NCBI GenBank assembly: GCA_947462335.1
Contig: OX381720.1
Coordinates: forward strand, 42,701,152 to 42,765,151
Length of the DNA: 64,000 nt
Source of the DNA: Harmothoe impar
Lineage: Eukaryota; Annelida; Polychaeta; Phyllodocida; Polynoidae
Direction: 5' to 3'
How positions within the stretch are numbered: position 1 is the first letter of the stretch; each line of letters opens with the position of its first letter. This document shows, piece after piece, positions 18,527 to 32,400 of the stretch. Below the pieces are notes generated by a model. The model was not told where the DNA came from. It made no database searches and saw nothing but the letters and a program-made list of their open reading frames with translations. The position numbers and the translations under genes were made by a program.

Positions 18527-20515
18527 TAGGAATACTGCTCTACAAACTCCTTTTGGTGAAGGCTGTGTCTAGGGAAGAAGTACCACTGACCCACCCGTCC
18601 CACACCTGCAACAATGCCATTTGCCAACAGCAGCACTGAGCTGCCCACTGAGGACAAGTACGACATGATGGTGAATAATAGGCATGATGTTGCTGCTTTG
18701 AGTAGAGTGGCCACTCCATCACAACAATATGGCACAACATTGTCACCAAATCAACAAGAAGTGTCGTTTATATGGGGTACCCATACCACCACTGGGGGTC
18801 GTCCATAAATGATGTCACGGGGAGGGGGATCAGAGATTTGTGACAAAACGTGATAAAGGGGGGGAGGTGGCAGGTGCATGATGTCACGTTTCGAAAAAAA
18901 AAGTGTTTGTTTACATTTTTAATATGTAGGCTAATAGGCTACAGCTAAGCCAGTGTAACCCCAGGAGTCTGCCTCTTGGTTATTACATAAATTGAATAAC
19001 CTTTTCCCCTAATGACATTTTTCAAACAGGTTTGTTGGGTTTTCTCTATGGAAGGCAATCAAAGATAAAGTAAATAGTACAATAAGAGCAGGAAAACAGA
19101 AAAGCACCCATTTGGTATATGGGGTAGACTGCATATTAAACCAACTGTACACCTTACTGCCTCATTTATGATGATAATCTTGACACAATGTATATTCCAA
19201 GATGGAAAGGCATAAGATCTCTACCAGATGTACCATAAAACCTTGCATAGCATACCCTTGCAATAATGCGTCTTGGTGGATTTTGATATGGGGGGGCGTG
19301 AGGGGCTACAGCCTGGCGCTGTTTCAAGAGAGGCAGTTATTCAAGGTCCTGTTTTCTGCTTAGGCAAAACTTGTACTATGGGCCTTTAGAAAGATTTCGA
19401 GCCCTTTTAATATACTCCTGGTGCTTATATAAGACCAGCACTCTGTTAAAAGCAGCTCCATGATCACAATGGTATGGTATAGATATGGTATGAGAACATC
19501 CCGTACATCTCACCAGGGTACTGTTTCTCCAGAAAGTATGAACAACGGCAATTTGCAGGAAAAATTTCCATATTTTGCAGAGGAAATATAAATGATAAAA
19601 TTGTTTCTTTTATGACAAATAGTACTTAACCATACAAATGCGGACCTATGTATTTGAATGTGGAGTTCCACAATCTACGGAATTTGATGAACAGAAACAG
19701 TTTAGGCTGTTTCCACAAATTGCGGAATTGAAGAAACAGCACCCTGTGGTGTGATTATGACTATTTTCCAAAAAGTCTTAATTCTTTCATAGAAGCAATG
19801 GCTTGTATGCAAGTCAGAATTTGATTTCCAAACATGCCTATAAATGGTCCGAATTACATCTAGGATGAGAATTTTTTCAGGTAGATCTACACTATAGTAC
19901 TAAACTCACCATAATCATACATCCTGTTCAGCTTATAAAAAATGTCATTAGGAGCACAGTTTATAATCGAGTTAGGCTAATACGCTAGAATCTACAGTAC
20001 TGGGTACTTTATTACTGTACCATACTTATGAATACCATTTAATACTTACTGACTTATGTAAGCTGCACCCCGAGCAAATCCTTTATAATGCTACACTGGG
20101 GTTCTTATATAAGCCATAATAAATCATAAATCGGACAGAATTAAAAAGGTCAAAATGTAGGAGACATTCATATTTGGTGGTGGGAAGGATGGCTGATTAT
20201 TCAAGTACAAATGTATATAGGCGTACTTTAGTGATTTCTTTATGGTACGGGCTATTGTTTTCATGAAAGATCAAAGCGATATTTGTTGGGGGGGGGGGGG
20301 GGGGGTGGGGGTAGCTGCTTGTGTGACATCACGCCCAGAGGGGGGGGGTAAGCAAAACGTGACAAAACGTGACATGGGGGGGGGGAGGGGGGGGGAGAAG
20401 GGCAAAAAAAGCGTGACATCATTTATGGACGCCCCCCTGTCAAGTATCATCATATCATTGTGTCCTAGCCTGCCCCAGGTGCTAAGCACAAAGGGTCACC
20501 TTTCCTGCTGACTTA
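18527..20515 (+). pseudogene. Broken copy of the 2408-2866 cysteine-rich ORF, split by a transposon
   Basis: 18527-18793 matches 2508-2775 (shared: actgctctacaaactcct, ggaggctgtgtctagggaag, gtacgacatgatg, agtagagtggccac). After a 1.64 kb insertion, 20438-20515 matches the remainder (tgtcaagtatcatcatatca, gggtcacctttcctgc). The N-terminal cysteine block (residues 1-35) is absent. In the parent frame, codons are altered and the copy cannot make a full protein. It is a partial duplicate about 16 kb from the parent, in the same orientation. Because the copy starts sharply, either one ancestral exon boundary lay there or the duplication simply ended there. Confidence 0.75.
18794..20437. mobile_element. 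1.64 kb inverted-repeat DNA transposon (GGGGGTCGTCCATAAATGATGTCACG ends)
   Basis: The left end from 18794 and the reverse complement of the right end to 20437 share the terminal gggggYcgtccataaatga, continuing into tgtcacg, with one mismatch. Next inside both ends come G-rich runs and gtgacaaaacgtgac. It lies inside the pseudogene copy, whose parent at about 2788 gives the empty-site sequence (cctgctgtcaagtat). No transposase frame was found, so it appears non-autonomous. The Gly-rich ORF at 20242-20511 is a G-run artefact. Confidence 0.75.
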
Positions 20516-23500
20516 ATATATTTGGCTGTCAATTTGGTTCAATTTCAAAAACATATTCCCTTAATGGAAATTGCTTCCTCAGCTTGTCATTATTACAACC
20601 TGCACAGCCAAAAGCATGCTATGAATTGTTTCTACACCATTATCCAATCAGGTGTTGTAGGTTACCTACAGAGGGAGACTGTGAGCTGTATTTGAATAGC
20701 CACAACGGTCCACTGTGCAACCCATGAACAGGTACTGTCCAACATAGTTGGCACACTTGCCAGTGTGTATATCACTTAGCTGACAAGGGATATAAGCTCT
20801 CCAGTGCATTCCGGGGCATTCCATGCAGGTAGTGATGGGATTGTGTGACCAGAAGGGGTGTACGTAGGTTTTCCCTTAATTCTGTTTTTATCATATCACG
20901 AAGTCCTGTAGGTGCCTATAGGGGACCTCTATTCAGGGGTCTCCATTTGAACATTTCAAGTGTTGTTCTTTTTTAGAAAGGGTAGTGTCATCCCTGAACC
21001 AGATCAGAAGAGAAGCACAGGCAGACCTTTTGGCCATGTCCGCTGATCCGATAAATCAATATTGTTAAAAATTCCCAAGGTTGTTCACAAAAAAATATAC
21101 AGTATGATACTTCAGTTCAGATTTCACTGCGTAATTTAGCTTATATTTTGTCTATTAGATTTGTGCTCAGTGTTTTTGGAGGGCATGCCAAAAGTACTGT
21201 AGCACCCATTCAAAGTCTACTGTGCCCGTTATGTCTGAGCGCCTACTGGACACGAATAACAGTTGACTGTTCCTCATCTCCCTACAGTCCAGTGCATAGA
21301 ACACATTCAAATAAGATTTAGAACTTGGAAAAAATCTGACCAGGGTTGCCACTGACGAGGTAGTTCTAAATTCCTTGACTTAATCACTTTATATCAAATA
21401 TCCCCAACAATTGCAACATAATCCCAATGTTTTAAAATGCCCTCCAACTATGAATATGCGTGGTCATTATTGAACAATTTCTTTTTTTGTATTTGCTTGC
21501 TCGAACACAAAGATTTTACCCTCTCCCTCTTGAGGATTAAGTGTTTTAAAATTATGATAAAACACAGGCGTTTTCAATAAAAACAGGTGACTTTCTTTTG
21601 TATTTCAGAGATTTTCCCTGAAAAAAAATTAATTAACCTGACATTTTCGGAAAAATCACATTTTCCTTGATATTTTGTCAAACTAGATCAACAAATTGAA
21701 CACAAAGCAGTAATGGCATACCAGTTACTTTCTTTATTAAACTGCTGAACCAGCACGTATGCACTATCAACACAGTGTACACATTTATGTAGTACACTCT
21801 TTCCTTTTTTTTTGAGCGATGCCTCAAGTCATCTCAGAAGAGGCAGTTGATGCCGTTTAGCCGGCCGCCTTCTCCGGCATTTACAGAAGCATCAAGCAAT
21901 GTTTGTGTGGGAGGCGTGGCTACCGTACATGGAGGTGTGGCCTGGTATGCAAAACAAGTCTCAGCTCCGCCCACTTTTAAACTGTGAGGCCGTTCTGCCT
22001 AACCAAGAATCGACAGGTCAAACAACTATATATTTATCATGTGTTAAGTGATTGTTTTTGTCTGATTTTGTTTTTTGAGTTGATGATTTGTCTGTTGGGG
22101 TGTCTGTAGATGTGCAGGGTGGTGATTGTTGTGTGTCGTGTTGTGGGAGGTGATTTCATCATCACACCTCGCATACAAAGGTGTGCACTTATAACAGGTT
22201 CTCGGTATGACCTGCGGAACGAAGGCTCTGCCAGACAAACTCAGGCGCCGCCCCCATGTTCTACAGGCCCACACAGAACATAATTCACTAAGTTTACTTC
22301 TTATAAAATCTACACATTTCTATTGGTATGACAGTGCATGTAGGAGGGCCTCAATAACTTACGCTACAGGTTGAATAGAGCACATCGTAACAGCCTTGTC
22401 ATATAGTATTCTCGGTAACAAAAATACACAGTACTTTCGTATGCTCAACTCACCACTCTTAACAACAATTAATGTATACAAAATCTAGATGGAGCAATTT
22501 TACAGACACCGTTTGAAACTTTTCAAGTTGTTAATTGATCACGGCGCACACCCATGCCTATGGTAGTTCGACCAATGCTTCATGCTGGAACGACGCCCAG
22601 AATCTTCATTTGGAATTATTCAAATGCGGACATATCAGAACTTAAAGTTAACATATGAAATGTGGCCCACAGGTGATGGGCAACTACCATGGATGTCAGT
22701 GTAAATATGATAATACACATGGTAAGAACAAGGGCCACTGCCGATTTCACAATTTACATTGTAGAATCATACCAACCAATAGGTAATCACTTCTAACCTT
22801 ACTTTCTCATTTTAAATATTTGCATTACTATTTTCATGTGTCAAAAAAGATTTGAAGCAAAAATGAAATAGCTATCGAAGTTAAAATTAAATGAACCGCT
22901 TTAGTCGCTCACACTGCCATGCATTCGCTTGACTCCTGTACAAGGCCAACCCATGCTGGCTCTATCAATCACACAAGCTTCAGGCAAGCAGTCAAGCCTA
23001 GCCAAAGTAAGCTCCAAAGCCCCAAACAATGCAACACAAAGCCCCTCTGACATAGGAAATTCAGAGGAGAGCCGTATAAAGGCTTTGCACAGAGTGTCCG
23101 CTTTACAAAACACGTGCTCACGCTTTACAAAACATGTGCGGCGCACTTCTTTCCTGCTAACAAGACTGCACTGTCAGGCAGACAAACAATAAATATTACA
23201 CCTTATGATGGATGGCTTGTCAATGCAATGGCAACATTTTGGGAGATGTTATCCGAACCTGTGTCGATTCGGATAAAATTTGCCAACTAGTGGGTAGCTA
23301 TGCAGCTCATGTGTATGCTCAGATATGACAGTTCTGGATGTGTAGGTGACTAGGACACCCATTGGTGTGACAATTTTGTTACTTTATCTGACTTTTGATT
23401 GGTTGAGATGCATCTTTGGGCTACACTTTTTACTTAACCACCACTGACAACAGTTTGGCTCCAGTAGGATTGCAGTTCCAAACAATGCCTTCTCCAGCAA

Positions 23501-26500
23501 TGGATATGGCAGCTTTTGATACATTTGCAACATTTATCACTGGGACAATGATCAAGTATCTCCAGCGACGGCACAGTTAAACTGTGGTTGGCACCCAAAC
23601 CCAACACTGGGCTGTTATATTGACCAATGTGTGAAAATTATCACTGAAGCTGGACCTAACAAATGCTTTGGTAAGTTTCCAACAGATTTTAAAATGAAAA
23701 GTTTGGTCACAATGTAATACTCTTGTATAAACCATCAATATCTCTATGGTCAAAGCATTATCATTCATAATATCAATACGCAATAGACAGGTGTCTCATT
23801 GCTAGCATCCAAAACTGCTTTGAAGTGTGGTCAAGTTTGTTGATTTCGTAAACATGGGGACCAGTGTAGTTGCGTGTTCTATTTGCCTTTGTGTCAGTAT
23901 TCACAGATGACGTACAGATGAAAACCATTATACTGCGACCACGCCAAGCTTTGCTGGACGGTCACAAATGTTGTCGTAACGCACAATTTTATTCCTTGTA
24001 TAATACATATTTGCGACTTTGCGTTAATCTTTTTTTTCCCAATGAGACTAGAACTGAAGAAGATGCTGTTGTACACATTATTTGAGTGTATCTCTGTCAC
24101 AGGCTGGAGATGGGTCATCAGGGTATGACCCAACCACTCTCCCAGCACGGTGACTTGTTCACTCTCCGAGCACTGCACTGGCTTTACACTATGTACACTA
24201 TATGCAGGTCTGTGAGCTGTAGGGCAGGCTGGTCGCTGCTCCCCTCGTCATGAGCGGTATAAAAATAGACTGTCAATCAAAGTCATTGGTGTGCTAAGCA
24301 GTCGCTCGGCACAACATGAGCAGCAGATCGTGGTGGCAGGAGCAGCTCAAAGTGGGTCGCTTAGACCTCCTTACATTGTGCCACCCCTTCTGCTACTTTG
24401 AAGTTTGGCACTTAAACCATGGGCGTTTGGCGCTCAATGGTAGTCGTCAACATGGAATGTGGCAAACCATTGGAACGATCATTGACATAGTCACTGGCCG
24501 AGGAGGATAGTCTTTGTGATGACAGTACAGCCAGGAAATCACACGGTCAAGTCGAAATGGGTTCACGAGTCCTTGTCCATTCCATGTTGCCATCCGCTGG
24601 CCTGCTTTTGTGCTAGCATCTCCTAATGGTATTGCGGTTAACAAGCTGTGTGCATCAAATGGACAGGCTTCTCTGGCCCCATAAGGACATGTACTGTACT
24701 GCTTTGCAACTATCTACTTTCTTTCATTTACCAACATCATTTCTGAGAATACCTTGTCAGGTGAGACGGCTAGGTAAATAGCGATGACCACCATCGACGC
24801 TTTTGTGAGGATATAATTTACCCACAGTAGTAGTACCAATCGGACCTTCTTGGTTGTTTGTATGTACATTCATTTTGTATATATATTTGGATACTCGGTC
24901 CGGCATGAATCACAGAAGTAGCACATTTTGAAGGAACATTAACATTTAAGTACATGACATTCACCCTGATCTAGCGCGATTTCTGCAGTGTTTGATTACG
25001 GACTGCGAGGGGAAAGTGAGCGGTCTACGGTACGGAGACGAGCGAACTACATAAAGTATCATCCAACGCAGAAGGAAACCTCTAGTTCTATAATTAAGCA
25101 TGGTCTCCATCTAAATGAGTGGTTTAGGGCTTAATTTGTTATTGTTCAACAAAAGCTTTGAGAGAATGACAGCACCCATAAACACAGAGCTCTGCAAGGT
25201 GGTTGGATGATCAAAGTGGCTCTTGTAAGAGTAGTGCCCTACTGAGGGAAGCCAAGACACTGACTAACTGTCTCTACAGTACTGACACATGTAGGGCAGT
25301 AGCACTGACACTCACAGTGACAGGCAGAATGGAACAAAGGATACCGAAGGCTCTTGACAGACTACCCTTATTTAAAGTCACGGCTGAATATAGTCAATGA
25401 CCAAATGTTACTCTTGGTGATAGAATGACCAGAAAATACAGATTCACGAACTGTAAGTCATCACAGCTAATTCTGTGCATCAATTTCTACGGCGACAATT
25501 TTTTTTTGAGAAACAAGAGAAACGATAAGAATTAATGTTGGCAAAGAAAAGTAAGAAAAGCGATAATCATCCAACTTGGATCACATTAGTCTTGACTGGA
25601 GACAGCCGAGCAAGCACGCACTTCTCACATACCTTACAACGCTAAATACAACGGATACCAAGGGCTAACGTGAACCTACAACGCATGTGATGAGGTTATG
25701 GGATGACCGGTGAACAGATGGGAAAATTATAGATGCTGACATGAAGTGAATAGATATCTGGGGACATATTTTTTTTATCTTTTTTTTTTTCAACCTTGAC
25801 ATATTCGAGTCGAGGTTAATAAAAGCCATCAGGACTTGCTTCAGCGTAAGCTGGGTTTTAATTGATATGGCTTTAATGTGTCCCCTTTTTGGTGCGAAAT
25901 GTGAATGTGGCGGTGAACGCGATCACAATGAAGACTGTACAGGGATGATGGCAGCTGCCAGGACGCAAACGTCAACAGAAGGCCTGGCTATGGAAATATA
26001 CAGCAAGCATCGAGAAACACGCCAATATCTACACAGTACGGACAAGGCGCCTTGTCCACAACCAATATACACATATGTACACACTTACAACGAGATGCCA
26101 CTGCTTCCCCCTTTTGGGCTTGCAGGTCTGAATTCTCATAAAAAAAAGATACAAAGACAAAAAAAAAAGTGTAAGAAAAACAATGTAAAATACATAGGTT
26201 TGCTTACAATATAGACAGGGTTTGGAGGTTGAAGGCATGCGGATTCACTGATATTACTCATCGTTCTTTTATATACGCGTAAATAATTAAAGCAGTATCG
26301 TCACACTGCATCATCCAACCAGACCTGGACCCTGTGAGAAAGGACACAGGGTGTGGGCACAATACTGATACCAGCACCACTCATTACAGTATAGAACAGG
26401 GACACACACGGTAGGCCATCCAGTCAATAGCAGCAGTAGGTCTACACTTTTACTGCAAATATCTTTCTTGCACAAGTAATTGCTCCGAACCCAACACCAA

Positions 26501-29418
26501 CAGTGTTTTCAGTCACTCTTAATCATTCATCTGAGTACCGGTGGGCCAGCTCTGAGCGTACCGACTCGACATTCTACTTCGCAAACTTTCTGACAGAAAA
26601 TTCCCCATTCGCACTGGATACATATTACGCATACATTGTCAAGAGATGAGTATCCTGATTGTTGATAAATTAAACCGGCTGTACCTTTGCCTCCTTTTGC
26701 ACCCTCAAGACTGAACACATCCTGTCATCAGACATCAATGTGCTTTTACACGCTAACAGTGAACAAAATACTTAAATAATAATGAACATGAATGTGCAGC
26801 TACACCGTCAATATTCGTGAAACCACGACACTTTCTGCACACAACAATGAGGCGAACTCAACATCCTGGTTTGGTAACCAGAAAAAAAGAAGATATTCAC
26901 TACAAGAAGGTACAGCATTCATAAAACACTCGATTCAAGTTTCTCTCATAATCAAACACATGCAGACAAACATTATCTTTCACACCATTAACCTTGGCCT
27001 TTCTTTAACCAAGGGTGACATCTGATACATGGTCAATACCGTTTCAACAAAGACACATTTATACCTGGTTGACACGTACATGTAGATGTTTTAAGCTCAT
27101 GGGGAGGCGAGCGAGCGGCTCGCCAATATGACCAAAGGGGGATAGCAATAGTATGCACGAGGCATGGCACCGATCACGCCAACAACCATCTTATACAATC
27201 AGATTTTCTTAAAAATAGCATTATCTCTGCAAAAATATGTTTGTCCTACAAAACCATGGGACTCTCAGTTAACACTTTTACTATGTCAGAAGCCTCAGTT
27301 GTTAGGAGCATGCCTAGAAGAGGAACACCTAGTTACTCACTGTATAAATCCTGGTATACTGCTGACCGAATGGGAAAAGCCATGCAGCATCATTTACTAG
27401 CCAAGGTCTCTGTGGACCCTATATATTACAGCATATTAAAGGTCTGGAATAAAGTGACGCTTTCATCAGGACAGGTTGTTGTTATCCCATTTCAACTAAC
27501 CATGGAATTCCCTGATTATTCTCTCTTCTACCTGCCCTGGCACAAGCCTAAAACAACACACTTAGTTTCCAACCTGAGTCAAGCTTCTTTTTTTTTTTTG
27601 TCTTTTCTGTTGACATCTGAAAACATATTTGCAAATCCCTCACCCCCCCCCCCCCCCCCCCCCCTAATTTCACAAGTTTGTCCAAAGGCTCATAAAATAA
27701 ATCTAAAAATGCAAAAAAGCTTCACAATATCCCTATTATGGCCACAGCTAATACCAACAGTTTGTGGTGTTCATCATGAATAGTTTCCCCCATGAATGTG
27801 TAGCCTTTAGCCCTGGTTGTACTGAACTGTGCAGTCTACTTTAACGTCAGGAAGCTACTTTACAGTGTATACTAACAAGTAAAGGTCCAATGGGATGACA
27901 TTTGTCTACATTTGAATCATGCATTCTAGTATGGCCTTTGTCTGTTATCTCGCCACAATGACTACACCATGCAGTATTGGAGAGAAACAATGGGGGTTAT
28001 TATTTCACATAACAGCTTGGATAAGATGAACGGTTTGTGCTTATTCGTCTATACAATGTTCCTGCATGGCCTATCTCTATGCTCCTATTGTGCTATTGTA
28101 ACCACTGGGTGGCGGTAGGACGGATGGCATCACCTAGCAGCGTACATCAGTACTACACACTGTTCAGATAGCGCCAACGCTGCTCCGACCTATGTAGTAT
28201 TTCTGACACTTCCAATCTAGCCGAGTAGCACTCCTGACTCTACACACTACTTTCTTTCAACATGCAGAATGCCGAGCTTAGAAACCCCGTTTGTAGGCTT
28301 TGTCGCGCCTGTATTGTAGGAGGTGCTATATTAGCCTACCGTCTTCTACTACCAGTGTTTTGAGACCTACGGAAAATGAGCTGCACCAAAAGGTTGGGAT
28401 GTCCCATTGAAAGACAAACGTCAGGGGTGAGGGTGCGGCCGGGCTATGTTCACATTGTTCACGTCTGGCCGCCCTCACACAACCTCCGAGCTAAACCATT
28501 CTAATATTAATTCTATGTACATATCATCACCTTCCTCCCCCATTCTCCTGTGTTCGGTTTGGTAGATGTGACAATAGGTAGTAGTGGTGGTTGGTGTTGA
28601 AAGTGGTGGTGGTGGTTTATTGCCAGGAAGCAGCTGTCTCGCTGACTGAGGTATAGTTGTGTGTACATGTGTGTCTACGGCGAGTGGTTTCGTCATACAC
28701 TTGTCCGCGCAGCCCACCCGCCGCTCTCATCTTCCCAAGCTGTCCCTGGCAAGAGGAGAAATACCGGTCCATATCACAACACAAGCGCTTAGGACCACTG
28801 CTGTCCATACACAGCTGTAGAGGTCAATAGAGCATGGGTGAGGAACTAAAAGGCACTTGGACACAAACGTTTGGGTCTAAGAGTTTGGTTTAAAGCCGTT
28901 GGCAGCACCCGGGGTAGACCTTGGCGGCCACATAGATTGAGACCCTAGCACCCAGCAGGGGCTAAATGAGAACCGATGAAATTGTCGGTGTACCACCAAA
29001 TTTAAAAAAAAACAACAAAAAAAAAACATAAAGAGAACCTTTTGCCAGTATCTATGATTCACCCACGAGCAGATACAGTAGTTTTTTTTTTTTTTACAAT
29101 GTTGTGATCCAGTGTGAAGTTTGCAGATGTTTAGAACTTGTTTTCTGCCTCTCATTTCCTACGTAGATATATATGTAAATGTTTTGCCGTACGCCGTTTT
29201 GTCTTTTCACTGGGATAACTTAATGCTGACACACGAGATGACAGATGACACTCGAAGACTTGACGTAGGTCGATGACATAGGTCGGTGAGCGTCGTACCA
29301 TGACGACAGAATGAGATGAAGAGATCGAGGCTGTTGTGGCAGCAGTGGTGGCGAGGCAGACGTCATGGTTGAGTGAACGTCCCAGCTCAATGAACATTCT
29401 GTACAAAGTCGTTGACTA
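20516..29418. other. Mostly intergenic; 3' part is probable 3' UTR of the minus-strand gene
   Basis: I found no frame with a recognisable domain. The ORF at 24316-24510 starts 52 bp after a good TATA box (gcggtataaaaatagac, about 24257), but its 64-residue product is unlike anything I know, and it could be a first exon or chance. The minus-strand AATAAA complement (tttatt at 28614-28620) could end the transcript of the gene whose stop is at 29419, giving an 0.8 kb 3' UTR. The long C run near 27640 and the T/A runs near 29000-29090 are simple sequence. Confidence 0.35.
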
Positions 29419-29456
29419 TCATTGACTCGGGTCGTAGAAGGTCACAGTCGCTGGAT
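29419..29456 (-). CDS. Exon 4 (last coding exon) of the 1339-aa gene
   Basis: Acceptor ttgcag|atccag at 29456. The 38 nt complete a His codon and add PATVTFYDPSQ before TGA. The exon is too short to be an obvious ORF, and the call rests on phase match and the splice site. Confidence 0.6.
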
Positions 29457-32400
29457 CTGCAAGTGGAAACAAACTTGCACATGATATGGCTACACTATTA
29501 AATGAAGGCTAGTGCCTTAATGTCATATAGTATTGATAACTCGATACTTATGTAAATGTCTGCGTCAATAGATTCCACAGAAATGAATGGCAGATACTTT
29601 TGGTAATTGGTATTTTTCTTCCATTTATGCTGCTAAATTAGGATAGTATTTGTGAAACAAAACCTCCAAATAGAATACTACCGGTATAAAGGTCAATGTC
29701 TAAAACGTTGGTTCTTAAAAATTACTTACTTTTGTTCTTTGTATCCATCACAAGGTCCCATTCTGAAAATAAACGGGTACATTTTATTAGTCCTGGAAAA
29801 ATTTATAGATTGTTAACCACTCATTCAGTTTCTGAACTTTCACCACACCAAGTCATCTATTTTAAATACTGTGCTGTATTTGTAAACTCTGAAACGTTTT
29901 AAATTACTTTATATCTTAACCTAATGCTGCAAATCATTGACTCTGAATTTTAGGGAATATATTCTTTTTCCTAAATCATTTCGTTGCAACAACACATAAA
30001 TCAGATACATACGCTCTTTGAGATAGTAGGCCGATTCTTCCACGGCAAAGCGCCCCCGTACATAGTTGGGGTCCATGGAGCGGTTGAGAGGGACAAGGTT
30101 GTGTAAGTCAATCACTCGCTTGTTATTGTCTGTATCAGCAGGCAGTGTAGGCACTGCGGCAGTGCTTCCACCACGCGGTATACCAGGGGTAGTGGACTCT
30201 ATCACAGCAGCATGGCCACCCTCAGCTGGAGGGGTGACTTGCGTAGGTGGTGCCACCTTGACGTCATCGACTGGGGCAGCAACCATATTAAGTCCAGGCG
30301 GCAGTACCAGGCCGTTAAAGCCACACACCACAGCCTGTTTGACATCACTCACCCCGACCACAGGCGGGCTGTTCTGAGATGGGGCGGGTGGCACGGCCGG
30401 CATCGACACAGCAGCCTTGACCGCAGGGCCATCGGCAGGCGCCGGCTTTGGAACCACCGCCTCCAAATTAGTGTCAAATCCAAATGAGATGCCGAGGTTG
30501 GGTGTGGAGGAGCGGGCGCGCCGGTCCAGGAAGACCACCGACTTGTTCTTTAGTTTTTTACTATTGTTGTTGCTGGGCGGTGCAGCTTTTGGCGGGGCGC
30601 TCAGCGAGGGGCTGGCCTCCTGCGGGCTTTGGCTGGTGGAGGCTGCAGGAACAACAGCAACAGTTGGCTTGGAAGGCTGACACGCGATGGCCTTGGGGAA
30701 GGTCACTGCGGCGACAGCTCCTGTGATGGCTGGGAACTCCTGTTGGTCTAGTATGGGAACAGCAGGGCCTACCTGCACATCACTACTACTACAACTACTA
30801 CCAAATGTTAATCCCGATGACTTTGTCTCCGGTTGAAGAAGACAGGGAAGAATAACTGTTTCCAACTTTGCCACTTTTGCACTACCAATTATAACTGCGT
30901 CCTTGCTTTCTGATATGTCTGATTCAGACCTACTTGATTGCCTTCTAGTCCCTTTGACGATAATTTCATTTGTTCTAGCAGCCTCTGGGACTGTGTGTAC
31001 TAAACTAGCGAGGTTTTGATCAGTTTTCGGACAGACACTGACTATGGGGTCATTAGGGGGGGTATTGTTGTGTGCGTCAGGGGTGGCATCACATGCACTG
31101 TCTACGTCGTGTACACTCTCTGTGGCAGTTTGTGATGTGCATGCAGCTTCTGAAGCCGCATGGTCCAACATAGGGTCAGTGAGTGAGGGCAGAGAATGTC
31201 TCCGACCAGTGTCTGGCACCGCTTCAGGCTCAGCCTTGCTCGCCCATGTGGCCACCACCGCAGCCTTGTTGTTAGCAGTCTTGGGGCCCGCCGCGATTTT
31301 TGCATAAGAAATAATAGGCGAGAGGGTCTCTTCTGCCCTGGCCACGACTGCACTGCCGGCCACTAGGGGCAGTGACTTGACTGACTCCATGTCACTGTCA
31401 TCTGGGGTCATGGCAGAGGGGACGTCACCTGTGGAGTTTCTACGCCCCTCGCGCATCCCACCCAGAGCAGGGAAGGCTGACGGACTGAAGGCCCTCTCTC
31501 CACTCACCTTCTCCTGGTAATAATAGTGCTCCTTCTCTACAGAGGTGCTCGTTGGGGGCGGAGTGACCGAGCGCACAATGGGACGACTGCGTCGCTGAAC
31601 AGGCCGCTGATCATCCCGGAAGCTGTTACGGTCTTCCCGCGCCCCGAGGACAGAGTTATATCCACCGTAATTACCATACATTGAGTCATAGTAGTAGTTC
31701 TCACGGGGTTGGTCTTTATAGTTAGAGCCCATGAACATGGGTTGTGGCATGACACGTTGACGCTTCTTGCGGGTCACCACATTAAATTCACCCTCTGCCA
31801 AAGGCTGAACATTTTCAAAGTCAGTGAAGATAAAGACATCATTTTCATCAAAATCCTTAATTGTGGCCGAGAAGTTGCCTGAATTCGATGGCACTGAAAC
31901 AAGTTGAGCCTGTTCTTCAGGCTCTATTTTAGAAACTGGTTTAGCTTGTTCTTCAGGTGCAATTTTTGAAAGTGGTTTAGCCTGTTCCTCAGGCGCTAAT
32001 TTTGAAACAGGTTTAGCAGTATCTTCTTCAGGTGCTATTTTTACATCCGCTTTCTTTTTGTTCTCAACGACAACCACCTCGGGCTCCTTGACGTCATCAC
32101 TCTCACTTTTCCCACTGCTACTATCATCTGCCTTTTCTGAGGTATCCTCAGAGCTCTTTTCAGAGTCTTTCTGAGATGTAAGCAGCTTCGACTTATTGTT
32201 GGTCTGCTTCACCTTTTTACCATTCTTGGTGAGAGACGCAATGTCGTTACTAACATGTCCATTTGGCACAGTACCGCCAACTTCTGTGTTTCCATTTACA
32301 ACACCCGAGCCGTTCACTTTCTTCTTCTTTTTGATGCCAGAGCCACTCTCGATAAAGTCGAGCAGCTCATCGATGCCGAGTTTATCACCTTTGAACCCTT

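Noticed and set aside
20242..20511. Gly-rich ORF
   Set aside because: It spans G-runs at the right end of the 18794-20437 transposon and has no domain.
24316..24510. 64-aa ORF downstream of a TATA box (about 24257)
   Set aside because: The promoter layout is suggestive, but the product has no recognisable feature and no second supporting signal, so it is not called as a gene.
25867..26214. 115-aa ORF with several cysteines near its start
   Set aside because: No domain, lysine-rich A-run artefact at the end, and no conserved-looking segment.
27164..27783. ORFs of 78 and 180 aa
   Set aside because: The longer one runs through T and C homopolymers (27590-27665) and contains no recognisable motif.
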